A stretch of 64,000 nucleotides of DNA, taken from Streptomyces sp. NBC_01214 (GTDB lineage: Bacteria > Actinomycetota > Actinomycetes > Streptomycetales > Streptomycetaceae). Positions 23,079-32,150 of this stretch are shown piece by piece (the first letter of the stretch is position 1; every line of letters starts with the position of its first letter). The stretch spans positions 4,745,001 through 4,809,000 of the forward strand of contig NZ_JAPEOS010000001.1 in the NCBI RefSeq assembly GCF_026340975.1. The letters are read 5' to 3'. A model generated the notes under the pieces. That model made no database searches. It worked only from the letters and a program-made list of their open reading frames with translations, and was not told the origin of the DNA. The position numbers and the translations under genes were made by a program.

Positions 23079-25208
23079 GTGACGAGGGAGCCCGCGCCAG
23101 GCACTGACAACAGGATCAGCGGCGGAACGTTCCACGGCATCGTCATCCAGGCGGGCAGCGTCACTCTCACCGCTCCGCCGGCGTCGGCCCCTCTCCTGGG
23201 CGCGATTGCCGCGCCCTCGACCGTTTTCATCGGCCGGGACGCCGAGTTGACCGCCACACTGGACACGATACGACCGGACCGGGAGACCGGAACCCGCGTC
23301 GGCCTGGTGAGCGGTCCCGCCGGCGTCGGGAAGAGCGAACTGCTGCTGCACGCCGCTCACGCCGCGCTCGCACGGGGGTGGTTTCCCGGCGGGGTGCTCT
23401 CCATCGACCTCCAGGGATACACGGACGGCCTGCCGCCGCTCACGCCCGGTGAGGCGCTCGGGCGCCTGCTCCACCGGCTGGGCATGCCGGTGGACACCAT
23501 CCCCGGGCATGTGGAGGACCGGGCTGCCGCCTACCGGGGGTGCCTCGAGGAACGCTCAGTACTCGTGCTGCTCGACAACGCCGTTGACAGCTCGCAGGTC
23601 CGCCCGCTCCTGCCGTCCGGCGGCTGTGCCGCCCTGGTGACGAGCCGCCACCGACTGCCGGCGCTGGACGACGTGCATCGGATCACGCTCGACCCCCTTC
23701 AGCTGGAGGCAGCTTGTGAACTTCTCCTCGCCGCGTCCTTGTCCGACGTGGAGGCGGAGGCCGAGATACGGGCGAGCCGGTCGCATGCGCGTAAGATCGC
23801 CGCCCACTGCGGAGGGCTGCCACTCGCTCTGCGGGTCGCAGCCGCGCGCGTACGGGGACAGGCGCCCGGGCAGTTCGAGGAACTCGCGGGGTGGCTGGAC
23901 GATGAACGGAAGAGGCTGGTTGAACTGGACGACGGCGAACGCACCGTCACCGCGGCGTTCCGGGCCTCATACGAACGGCTCGGCGACGACCGGCAGCTGC
24001 TGTTCTCGCTGTGCGGCCTGCATCCCGGACCGCGGTTCGATGTCCACGCCGCGGCCGCTCTCGCCGACCTGCCGGTGCGTGACGTACGGCGTCTGATGCA
24101 GGACCTGCGAAATTCTCACCTCGTCACGGCGGACGGTGTCGGCCACTACCGGCTGCACGACCTGCTCCATGCCTACGCCCGCACCCGTGCCCACGAGGAC
24201 ATCGCCGACGAGGCCCTCCGGGCGGCCACGGACCGGCTGATCGACTACTACCTGTACACCGCCGACTGCGCCGATCTGGCGGTGGCGCCAGGGCGTTACC
24301 GGCTGCCCCACTCGGTCGGCAGGCCACCCCGCTCGACGCCGGACGTCGACGAACGACCGGCCGCACTGGCCTGGTTCGCCGACGAACTGCCCCACCTCAC
24401 CGCACTGCTTAGGGTCGCCGCCACCACCACGGAGCCCTCGCGGTGCTGGCTGCTGGCCGACGCGATGCGCGGCTTCTTCTTCCACGTCAAGGCCTGGGAC
24501 AGCTGGCTGGACACCCTGCAGGTGGCGCTCGACGTGGCGACGGCTGCGGGAGAACCGCGGGTGCAGGGCGTTCTGCACAACAGCATGGGAATCGCGCTCA
24601 TCGAGCAGGACCGGTCGCCAGACGCGGCCCGGCACTATCGCGCGGCGGAAGAGCTCTTCGAAGCGGCGGGCGATCCGCACGGGGTCGCCACGTCGGTGGA
24701 GAACCGCGCCTGGGTCCACCAGTACGCTGGCGACTACGCGGCGGCCCTCGCCGACCACCAGAAGGCACTCGGCGTCTACCAGGGCCTCGGTGCCCGGCGG
24801 AACGAGGCGATCGTTCTGCGGGGCATGGCGTTGGCGCAGATCGAACTCGGACGGTCCGAGGAGGCGGTCGCACATCTGACGCAGGCGCTCGGCGTCTTCC
24901 GGGAGCTCGGCCTGGACCTCGACGCCGCGATGGCCCTGAACGGCCTGGGCGAGGCGCACACCCGGGCCGGTGACGCCGCAGCGGCACGGCAGTACCACCT
25001 GCTGGCGCTGCGGCAGAGCCGGGCCTGCGGCAGCGTCTTCGAGGAGGCCCGGGCCCGCGACGGACTCGGCACGCTGAGCGCACCGGACAGGCCCGCGCAC
25101 GCCGCGCACCATTGGCGACGGGCACTGCTCCACTACGAGGCCCTGCGTTCCCCCGCTGCCGAGCGGGTCCGGGCGCGACTCGACGCGCTGCGGGAGCCGA
25201 GTTCGTGA
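23079..25208 (+). CDS. NLR-like STAND ATPase: RHIM-like motif, NB-ARC, TPR
   Basis: 709 aa. GTG 23079 has GGGGGAG just upstream. Residues 11-29 (NRISGGTFHGIVIQAGSVT) form a RHIM-like amyloid motif of the same kind as in the Bell-like effector and the NLR pseudogene. The NB-ARC ATPase follows: FIGRDAEL, Walker A GPAGVGKS (79-86), Walker B SVLVLLDNAVDSSQVRPLLP, sensor ALVTSRHRLPALDD, GGLPLALRVAAARVRG and the MHD-like YRLHDLLHAYART. The C-terminal third is TPR (AGDYAAALADHQKALGVYQG). The likely function is ligand-triggered oligomerisation that exposes the motif and seeds a partner effector. It overlaps the next gene by GTGA, so the two NLR-like proteins are co-translated. An AfsR-like regulator lacking its SARP domain is the alternative description. 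Confidence 0.85.
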   Translation: MTREPAPGTDNRISGGTFHGIVIQAGSVTLTAPPASAPLLGAIAAPSTVFIGRDAELTATLDTIRPDRETGTRVGLVSGPAGVGKSELLLHAAHAALARGWFPGGVLSIDLQGYTDGLPPLTPGEALGRLLHRLGMPVDTIPGHVEDRAAAYRGCLEERSVLVLLDNAVDSSQVRPLLPSGGCAALVTSRHRLPALDDVHRITLDPLQLEAACELLLAASLSDVEAEAEIRASRSHARKIAAHCGGLPLALRVAAARVRGQAPGQFEELAGWLDDERKRLVELDDGERTVTAAFRASYERLGDDRQLLFSLCGLHPGPRFDVHAAAALADLPVRDVRRLMQDLRNSHLVTADGVGHYRLHDLLHAYARTRAHEDIADEALRAATDRLIDYYLYTADCADLAVAPGRYRLPHSVGRPPRSTPDVDERPAALAWFADELPHLTALLRVAATTTEPSRCWLLADAMRGFFFHVKAWDSWLDTLQVALDVATAAGEPRVQGVLHNSMGIALIEQDRSPDAARHYRAAEELFEAAGDPHGVATSVENRAWVHQYAGDYAAALADHQKALGVYQGLGARRNEAIVLRGMALAQIELGRSEEAVAHLTQALGVFRELGLDLDAAMALNGLGEAHTRAGDAAAARQYHLLALRQSRACGSVFEEARARDGLGTLSAPDRPAHAAHHWRRALLHYEALRSPAAERVRARLDALREPSS

Positions 25209-28063
25209 TCGACGGGAAGGGGCACCCTTTGCGAGCGGACGCCGAGGACTTCGACGTTTTCTTCTGCTATTCCTGGAAGGACAGGACCCGGGCCGACGAA
25301 CTGGTTCGGCGTCTGTCCGAACAGAGGTTGAACGGCAGGCCGTTGCGGGTGTTCCAGGACCATCGTGCCCTCGAGGACTACGACACGATCTCCGAATCCG
25401 TCCAGGAGGGTCTGTGGCGCTCGCGGTGCCTGGTGGTTCTCTTCTCCGAAGAGACGCTCAGGAGCTACTACTGCCGCGGCGAACTGCGCTGCGCACTCTC
25501 GGCCGCCCACCACTTGGACGGCTCGACCCAACGGGTGATGCCGATCCTCCACCACACGCGGTACGAGGACGTGCGGCCGCGGATCCTGGGCTCTGTCAGG
25601 CTGCCGGACCCGCAGACGTCCTCCGACGAGGATCTCGTCAGCTCGGTCGTCGCCCGCGTTCGGCAGACCGACGCCCGTACGTTGGGTGAGGCCCCGGAGC
25701 TCGGGGAACCCGACTGGTATCCGTCTTCCCTGGTCGGCAACCGGGCGTTCCGAGGAAGGGACGTCGAACTCCTCGAGGTCTACGACGCCCTGCGAACACA
25801 CCGGGAACCCGGTGTCGGGGGAATGGCGGTGGCACGCGTCGTCGGGCTCGGCGGCCAGGGCAAGACGACTCTTGCCGAACAGTACGCGCGAGAGTTCGCG
25901 GCTGACTACCCCGGTGGCGTTTTCGTACTGCGAGGCTTCGGCAGCCACCTCGCCGGTCGAACCGACGGCCACCACGTGCGGTCGCGGCACGCCGACCAGG
26001 TCGTGGGTTTCGCCGGGACGATGAGGGTTCCGGGCTTGGACGGCCTGGACCGGCCCGCGGTGCTGGGCGCGTTCCGCGAACACCTCAGGCGGCGTGCGCA
26101 GCCCTACCTGTGGATCGTCGACGATCTTCCTGCAGGCCTGGACGAAATCACGTTCCGCGCCCTCCTCGCTCCGACACCGGACGGGCACACCCTGGTGACC
26201 ACGCGATACCGGTCTGCGGCCGAGGAGTATCCCTGGGGCGGCGAGGTCCACCTCGGCGAGCTCGACAGGGGGGCGTCCCTGAGCCTGCTGACCAGACACC
26301 TGGCGCCGGCCGACCGTGGTGAGGTGAGGTCGGCACTGGCCGTGGCTGAGAAGCTCGGACACCACGCCCAGGCCGTTGCGGTCGCCGCCGGACTCGTGGC
26401 CGACCCGGAGCAGGGAGGCTTCAGCGGGCTCCTGGAGGCGATCGACGCACCGGGTCCGGATGCCATGGAACTCGCCTCCCGTCTCGGCCGTGACCTCCCC
26501 ACCGGGTACGGCGCGAGTATCGCCTCGACCATGCTGCGCAGCATCGACCGCCTCGACGACCAGGGGCGCGAGGTCCTGCGGGTGGCGAGCCTGCTCGCAC
26601 CGACCCCGCTGCCGCAACAGCTGGTGGAGGGGACCGTCGTGCGCACCGACGACAAGGCGCGGTCCGCGGTCCGTGAACGCGTCGGCACCGGCTTCGCGAA
26701 CGCCGTGGACAAGTCCCTCGCCGAAGCCCTCGTGCTCCCTTCCGCGGACGGGGGCGGGCTGTGGACGGTGCACACGCTCGTGAGCCGCACCCTGCGCTTC
26801 GCCGACACCGACCTCGATCGCCGGGACAGCCTTCGGCAAGGGGCCCTCCAGGAGCTGACCGAGGCACTCGAAGAGAGCAAGGCCCGTTTCGTCCACCGAC
26901 TGCTGACCCACCATGTGCCCCACGTCCAGGAACTCCTGCAGAGCATGGAGGGTGAGGACATCTGGCACCTGACGAACGAGGCGAGCCGTGTGTACGCGGA
27001 GCTGGGCGACGGACGGGGAGCCCTGGCCCTCTACCAGCGGCTCCACGAAGCGTGTACGCGAGTTCTGGGACCCCACCACCAGATCACCCTGAAGACACTC
27101 GCGGGACTGGGCATCGCGCACGGACTGGTCGGCGACCACGACAGCGCGCTGGCGTGCAAGCGCGATGCGTACCAAGGGTTGGCCGCCGTTCTCGGTGAAC
27201 ACGATCCGGAAGTGCTCACCGCACGCAACAACGTCGCCGTGACCATGAGCGACCGAGGTGACTCGACTGCGGCTCGTGCGGAGTACGCCGAGATCTACCG
27301 GATCCGGCGCCGGGTGCTGAACGTACAGCACCCGGACACCCTCATGGCCCTCGGCAACTACGCGATCGAGGTCGGCAGGTGCGGCAACCACCGACTCGCT
27401 CAGAGGCTCAAGTACTCCGTCCACGTACGGAGCCGCGTGATCCACGGTGAGCAGGACCCGAGGACTCTCGACGCGCTCCACAACCTCGCCGCCAGCACCG
27501 CGGCCCTGGGGGACCGGGCCACGGCACACGGCCTGCTCGTCCAGGTCACCGAGGCACGCCGGGAGGTCCTGGGCGCCGACCACGTGGACACGCTCACCTC
27601 CCAGGAAGGCGCGGCCGTGACGTCCGCGGTGCGGGACGAGGCCCTCGGCCTGCTGCGGGACGCCTACCGGGTCCGCCTGGCCGTTCAGGGGCCGGCACAT
27701 CCGGATGCGACACGCACGCTGCGCATCCTGCTGGAGTGGAGCCTGCCCGTGGAAAGCGTCGCGGCGGCACGCGCCCGGTCGGACGCCGCAGAGCCGGAGT
27801 ACGACGCGATCGTCGCGGGTCTCCTCGCGCTCGAACTGCAGGAGGGACTGGTCACGGAGCTGGGCCACGACCACGTCGAGACCGCCGTGGCCACCTGCCA
27901 CCTCGCGCACGCCCTCGCCCTGCAGGGACCAGGGATGAACGCAGATCTCCTGATAGCCGACGCGGCCACCGGCCTCGCCGAGACACTGGGAGAGGCCGCC
28001 GCGTGGACCCGCAGCGCGAGGAGCCTCCAGACGTGGATCCAGGACGTGGAGGAAGAAACCTGA
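25205..28063 (+). CDS. TIR-NBS-TPR protein (bacterial TNL-like)
   Basis: 952 aa. GTG 25205 overlaps the upstream stop. The TIR domain at ~15-150 (DVFFCYSWKDRTRADELV, then CLVVLFSEETLRSYYCRGEL) has C90-x-x-E93 in the position of the catalytic Glu of NADase TIRs. The NBS region has Walker A GLGGQGKTT (214-222), Walker B PYLWIVDDLP and HTLVTTRYRS. The C-terminal ~330 residues are Kinesin-light-chain-like TPRs (GPHHQITLKTLAGLGIAHGL; NVQHPDTLMALGNYA). Same domain logic as plant TIR-NBS-LRR receptors with TPR in place of LRR. Likely degrades NAD or makes a signal nucleotide upon activation, giving abortive infection. Its partner is the upstream NB-ARC protein. Confidence 0.85.
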   Translation: MIDGKGHPLRADAEDFDVFFCYSWKDRTRADELVRRLSEQRLNGRPLRVFQDHRALEDYDTISESVQEGLWRSRCLVVLFSEETLRSYYCRGELRCALSAAHHLDGSTQRVMPILHHTRYEDVRPRILGSVRLPDPQTSSDEDLVSSVVARVRQTDARTLGEAPELGEPDWYPSSLVGNRAFRGRDVELLEVYDALRTHREPGVGGMAVARVVGLGGQGKTTLAEQYAREFAADYPGGVFVLRGFGSHLAGRTDGHHVRSRHADQVVGFAGTMRVPGLDGLDRPAVLGAFREHLRRRAQPYLWIVDDLPAGLDEITFRALLAPTPDGHTLVTTRYRSAAEEYPWGGEVHLGELDRGASLSLLTRHLAPADRGEVRSALAVAEKLGHHAQAVAVAAGLVADPEQGGFSGLLEAIDAPGPDAMELASRLGRDLPTGYGASIASTMLRSIDRLDDQGREVLRVASLLAPTPLPQQLVEGTVVRTDDKARSAVRERVGTGFANAVDKSLAEALVLPSADGGGLWTVHTLVSRTLRFADTDLDRRDSLRQGALQELTEALEESKARFVHRLLTHHVPHVQELLQSMEGEDIWHLTNEASRVYAELGDGRGALALYQRLHEACTRVLGPHHQITLKTLAGLGIAHGLVGDHDSALACKRDAYQGLAAVLGEHDPEVLTARNNVAVTMSDRGDSTAARAEYAEIYRIRRRVLNVQHPDTLMALGNYAIEVGRCGNHRLAQRLKYSVHVRSRVIHGEQDPRTLDALHNLAASTAALGDRATAHGLLVQVTEARREVLGADHVDTLTSQEGAAVTSAVRDEALGLLRDAYRVRLAVQGPAHPDATRTLRILLEWSLPVESVAAARARSDAAEPEYDAIVAGLLALELQEGLVTELGHDHVETAVATCHLAHALALQGPGMNADLLIADAATGLAETLGEAAAWTRSARSLQTWIQDVEEET

Positions 28064-28850
28064 TCCGATGCGGACCAAGACGGTGTGCTGGCCGAGGGTC
28101 CCGGACGAGGCGCGAGAGGCATGGCCACTGGCAACGGCGCAGGGGTGCGGGATGAGATCAATCCTCGTTGCCAGATCGCAGTCGCGTCGCGCTGGGGTGT
28201 GGACCGGGCCAGGGCAAGGCGTTCGGGCTCTCACCCAGGACGTTGACTTCGAGCGCGGCGTCATCAGGGTCGGCAGGCAGGCCCGGCTCTTTGCCGCGCG
28301 ACCGGAACGGAAGAGCTCCTCCCTCCAGCAGAGGCGGTCAAGGCCGCGAGGAGCCGCTATGCCGCGCGCATCGACCAGATCGCGACGCAACGCTACGGCT
28401 CCCTTCCGACCAGCGGTGATGGCGCCCATACGGAGCGGCGCGCATGGGACGCGGCCCGGCGGCGCGTCGAGCAGTCGTAGCGGCAACGTACGGCGCAGCG
28501 GCAGGAGCGGCTATCCATCACATTTCAGCATGAAATGGGTAGCTCCTGCCTGGCCGGACCTCCAGCGTCGTGGTCGAATCCAAGCCGACGAGACACCCCC
28601 ACCGATATCGATCGTGTGCGCGAAGAAGAGGGGGGTCGAGCCCACCTTGCCCTTGGGGGAGGGCGGTTCCCCAAGAGGCGGCCCACGAAGCTACCGGTCG
28701 GTCCAACTGGCGCAAAACGTAATGCAGTTATTCAACAGCACTTAATATGACGGCCTGTGCCAGTGGCACAGGTGCCTCGTCAGCATCCGCGCTTGCCGCA
28801 CGCCACGCCTCTGTCCGTTCTGGACGGAGAGATACGGAGCAACTCCTCCC
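28064..28850. other. gene-poor spacer with relicts
   Basis: Apart from the integrase fragment I see one short protein-like stretch (RYAARIDQIATQRYGSLPTS, about 28344-28403) ending in TAG. There is also a 7-bp stem hairpin at 28652-28675 (CTTGGGG / CCCCAAG). The last ~150 bp before the OLD gene are AT-richer (AAAACGTAATGCAGTTATTC at ~28715-28735) and probably hold its promoter. No tRNA was recognised. Confidence 0.5.
28205..28320 (+). mobile_element. tyrosine-recombinase (phage integrase) fragment
   Basis: FGLSP in one frame and DVDFERGVIRVGRQARLF in the next match the GL...L...D(V)DF..G.I.V.RQ segment of Streptomyces phage/plasmid integrases, upstream of the catalytic R-H-R residues, which are missing. 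It marks an old integration event between the NLR operon and the OLD gene. Confidence 0.5.
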
Positions 28851-30680
28851 GTGTATCTCGACAGCTACTCCGCGCGCGGTTTCCGCTCCCTGGCCCACGT
28901 TACGGACATCCCGATCAGCCGGCCCACCGTCCTGGCCGGCCGCAACGACGGCGGCAAGAGCGCGGTGCTGACCGCGCTGGCCTTCCTCCTCGGCACCCAC
29001 CGCCTGACCGACGAGGACCGCACCTACGCGCAGGACGAGGAAGGCACCAAGGGACGACGGTGCGCCGAAACCTGGGTGGAGGGCCAATTCCGGCTCGACG
29101 CCGAGGAACAGCTCCACAACGGGCTCGGCGAACACGTGCGCATCCGTCGGCGCTCACGACTGGGAGAGGCGACCTGCCTGGAGCACTTCGGCAGCCAGCC
29201 CGCCGATCCGCAACTGCGCGACCTGGGACGGCTGCTCAAGCCGGCACTGACGGCGCTCGTCGCCGAATACGGCCTGTCCCCGGCGGGAACCCTCAAGGAA
29301 GACCTCCTCGCAGAGCTGACGGCACACGCCAGGACGGTTCCTCAGGACCAGGGATGGCAGCCACTGCCCAAAGCGCTCGAGGAACGACTCCCGCGGCTCT
29401 TGTCGTTCGGCGGGAAGGACGAGCGCCCCGACGACGCCGTACGCACCGCTCTGAGCAGCAGCTACAAGACGCACCTGGAAGACGAGACCCTTCAGGGCCG
29501 CGTCCGGGAGATCGAGGGGGAGATCACCCAGCGGCTGGAGAAGGAAGCCGACTCCCTGTGCCACCACATCCGCCAGCACTGCACCGAATACCTCAGCGTC
29601 AACGTCAAGCCCATGGTCTCCTTCAAAGGAGGCTTCCAAGGCGCCCCGCTGCACGTATCCCGAGCAGACGGCGAACCCGTCGACCTGACACGCGCCGGCC
29701 AGGGCAGCACCCGCCGTATCGCCCTGGCGGTATGGGAATGGACCAGCAACCTCCTGGAGAACGCCGAACTGACCGCCTCCACGGAACAGGGAAGCACCCA
29801 GCCCACGCAGACCATCGTGGTCTACGACGAGCCCGACACCCACCTTGACTACCGCCACCAGCGCACGGTCATGGACATCATCCGCAAGCAGTGCACCCTG
29901 CCCCACGTCAGCGTCATGGTCGCCACCCACTCGATGAACCTCATCGACGGCGTCGACATCGCCGACGTCGTCCACCTGAGCCTGGGATCCGGCGGGCGCA
30001 CCGTCATCGAACGCCTCGACGACGACCAGCACGACGGGATCGACTTCCACCTCGGCCAGATCGCGGCATCCCTGGGGCTGCGCAACTCCGTCCTCCTCCA
30101 CGAGCGCTGCTTCCTGGCCGTCGAGGGCGACACAGAGCAAAAGAGCCTGCCGCTGCTGTTCCGCCTGGCCCAAAACATGTCCCTCCAGGCAGCGGGCATT
30201 GCCCTATGGGGCTGCGAAAACAACGAGGGAGCCCTTCACCTGGCCCGCTACCTCGTCAAACACCGGCGCACCGTGATGCTGATGGTGGACGCCGACAGCC
30301 GCACCAACAAACTCTTCAAAGACGAACGTCTCCGGCGCGCCGGCCTCGACCTCGAAAAGCACGTCTCCTACGTCGGAGAAGCCGAAGGCTACAACGAGCT
30401 CGAAGAACTCTTCAGCGACGATCAATGGGCCCATGCCGCCAACACCCACTGGCCCCGCCCGGCCCCGCACACCTGGCAAGCCGATGATTTCACCGCCCAC
30501 CGCGCAGGCAAGAAATTCAGCGCCCGCATTCTCGACATGATCCAAAACCAGGCCGGAGACAACAGCCCCAACGGCAAACCCGCCATGGTCTACGGGCTGG
30601 CCACCACCCTCACCACGGCCCAGGACGTGCCCCGTCAGCTCCGGGACATCTTCGCCCACCTGCAACAACTCGCTCACTGA
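28851..30680 (+). CDS. OLD-family endonuclease: ABC-type ATPase plus TOPRIM
   Basis: 609 aa. The N-terminal ATPase has Walker A AGRNDGGKS (30-37) and Walker B TIVVYDEPDTHLD followed by the VMVATHSMNLID H-loop. The C-terminal TOPRIM nuclease domain has the catalytic Glu in FLAVEGDTEQK (E425) and the acidic pair in MLMVDADS (D480, D482). OLD proteins cut DNA and act in phage defence, alone or with a UvrD-like helicase as in Gabija (GajA). No helicase partner is adjacent, so this looks like a stand-alone OLD. The TPR/NLR island lies upstream and sbcDC downstream. The GTG start fits the family N-terminus but no clear ribosome site is visible. Confidence 0.82.
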   Translation: MYLDSYSARGFRSLAHVTDIPISRPTVLAGRNDGGKSAVLTALAFLLGTHRLTDEDRTYAQDEEGTKGRRCAETWVEGQFRLDAEEQLHNGLGEHVRIRRRSRLGEATCLEHFGSQPADPQLRDLGRLLKPALTALVAEYGLSPAGTLKEDLLAELTAHARTVPQDQGWQPLPKALEERLPRLLSFGGKDERPDDAVRTALSSSYKTHLEDETLQGRVREIEGEITQRLEKEADSLCHHIRQHCTEYLSVNVKPMVSFKGGFQGAPLHVSRADGEPVDLTRAGQGSTRRIALAVWEWTSNLLENAELTASTEQGSTQPTQTIVVYDEPDTHLDYRHQRTVMDIIRKQCTLPHVSVMVATHSMNLIDGVDIADVVHLSLGSGGRTVIERLDDDQHDGIDFHLGQIAASLGLRNSVLLHERCFLAVEGDTEQKSLPLLFRLAQNMSLQAAGIALWGCENNEGALHLARYLVKHRRTVMLMVDADSRTNKLFKDERLRRAGLDLEKHVSYVGEAEGYNELEELFSDDQWAHAANTHWPRPAPHTWQADDFTAHRAGKKFSARILDMIQNQAGDNSPNGKPAMVYGLATTLTTAQDVPRQLRDIFAHLQQLAH

Positions 30681-30944
30681 TCCGGCGCCGACCGCCGGGC
30701 ACGACGCGCCCGCATACGCTCCTTGCGCTGTTCGTCGGTCGGCGTTTCCCACACGTGCCAGCCAACCGATTCCACCCATTGACGGGCATGGTTCCGAGCA
30801 TCGATCCCGCACCACCTGCACCCGCCCGGCGAGGGAACGCAGGCAGCACGAGCAGACCTTGGAGAGGACATCTCTCCTCCTTCCCACGTTCTCCATCTTC
30901 CCTGCCGACACTGACAATCACGCTGAGCGACAAAACCGAGGTGC

Positions 30945-32150
30945 ATGCGCATGAGGTTTCTCCACACATCCGATTGGCACCTGGGACGCCGATTCCATTC
31001 GGAAGACCTGATTCCCGCCCAGCGCACCTTCCTCGACCACCTCACCGACACCGCCCGCACCCAGAACATCGACGCAATCTTGGTCGCCGGCGACATCTAC
31101 GACCGGGCCATCCCCAGCCTCGACGCCGTACGCCTGTTCAGCCACGCCCTGCACGAGCTCGCGGACCTCAACGTGCCGATCATCATGATCAGCGGAAACC
31201 ACGACTCCGCCCACCGCCTCGGCGTCGCATCCGGCCTCCTGGCACGTACCGGAATCCACCTGCGCACCGACCCGGCCACCTGCGACACCCCCGTCCTCCT
31301 GGAAGACGCCGACGGCCCCGTCGCCGTCTACGGCATCCCCTACCTCGAGCCGTCGATGGCCCGCACCCCGCTGGAAGCCGGGGCCACCTCCCACCACGCC
31401 GTACTGAGCGCGGCCCTGGACCGCATCCGCACCGACCTCGCCCACAACCAGCCGGCCGGCACCCGCTCCGTCGTCCTCGCCCACGCCTTCGTCACCCCAG
31501 GCACCGGACAACCCGAAGAACGCGAAACGACCGAGGAATCCACCAGCGAACGCGACATCACCGTCGGCGGCGTCGCCCACGTGGGCGCCGACCTCTTCAA
31601 CGGCATCGACTACGTGGCCCTCGGCCACCTGCACGGCGCCCAGCGCATCACCGACCGCGTCCACTACAGCGGCTCCCCCCTCGCCTACTCCTTCTCCGAA
31701 GCCCACCACAGCAAATCGATCACCCTGGTCGACCTCGCCCCAGGAACCACCCCCACCCTCACCCACCAGCCCTGCCCCGTCCCGCGCCGTCTGGAACGCG
31801 TCACCGGCTTCATCGACGACCTCCTGACCCACCCCACCTACGAGCCGCTCAAGGACGCCTGGCTCGAGGTCACCCTCACCGACACCGCCCTCCCCTTCGA
31901 GGCCATGGCCCGCCTGCGCCGCCGCTTCCCCCACACCGCCACCCTCAAGCACAGGCCCGCCCGCATCCCCGCCCAGAACACGACCACCCCCACCTACAGC
32001 GACCGCATCCGGGGCCGCAGCGACCTCGACATCACCAGCGACTTCATCCACAACATGCGCGGCACCGCCCCCACCCCGGACGAAGACGCCCTGCTCCAAC
32101 AAGCCGTCGAAGCCTCCCGCCTGAACGAACAGCACAAGGAAACCGTCTGA
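30945..32150 (+). CDS. sbcD: SbcD/Mre11-type exonuclease subunit
   Basis: 401 aa. The calcineurin-like phosphoesterase motifs are in order: HTSDWHLG near the N-terminus, VAGDIYDR, SGNHDSAHRL, then the late His motif ALGHLHGAQ. With SbcC it forms the Mn-dependent nuclease that opens hairpins, trims DNA ends and processes palindromes. The stop codon overlaps the sbcC ATG by one base (TGATG). ATG 30951 has better spacing from GAGG (30938-30941) than 30945, so the N-terminus may be two residues shorter. The role is DNA repair and recombination, possibly also phage DNA processing. Confidence 0.92.
   Translation: MRMRFLHTSDWHLGRRFHSEDLIPAQRTFLDHLTDTARTQNIDAILVAGDIYDRAIPSLDAVRLFSHALHELADLNVPIIMISGNHDSAHRLGVASGLLARTGIHLRTDPATCDTPVLLEDADGPVAVYGIPYLEPSMARTPLEAGATSHHAVLSAALDRIRTDLAHNQPAGTRSVVLAHAFVTPGTGQPEERETTEESTSERDITVGGVAHVGADLFNGIDYVALGHLHGAQRITDRVHYSGSPLAYSFSEAHHSKSITLVDLAPGTTPTLTHQPCPVPRRLERVTGFIDDLLTHPTYEPLKDAWLEVTLTDTALPFEAMARLRRRFPHTATLKHRPARIPAQNTTTPTYSDRIRGRSDLDITSDFIHNMRGTAPTPDEDALLQQAVEASRLNEQHKETV

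Noticed and set aside
25133..28486. 1117-codon ORF antisense to the TIR-NBS-TPR gene
   Set aside because: The opposite strand carries clear TIR, Walker and TPR motifs; the antisense product has none and is a codon-bias shadow.
28064..28850. tRNA gene or attachment site beside the integrase fragment
   Set aside because: No cloverleaf-like sequence or flanking direct repeat was found by eye; a tRNAscan run would settle it.
30755..32149. N-terminal extension of sbcC by ~460 codons
   Set aside because: The frame is open only because of GC bias. The extension is Arg/Pro-rich and overlaps sbcD fully, and the SbcC family start is at 32150.
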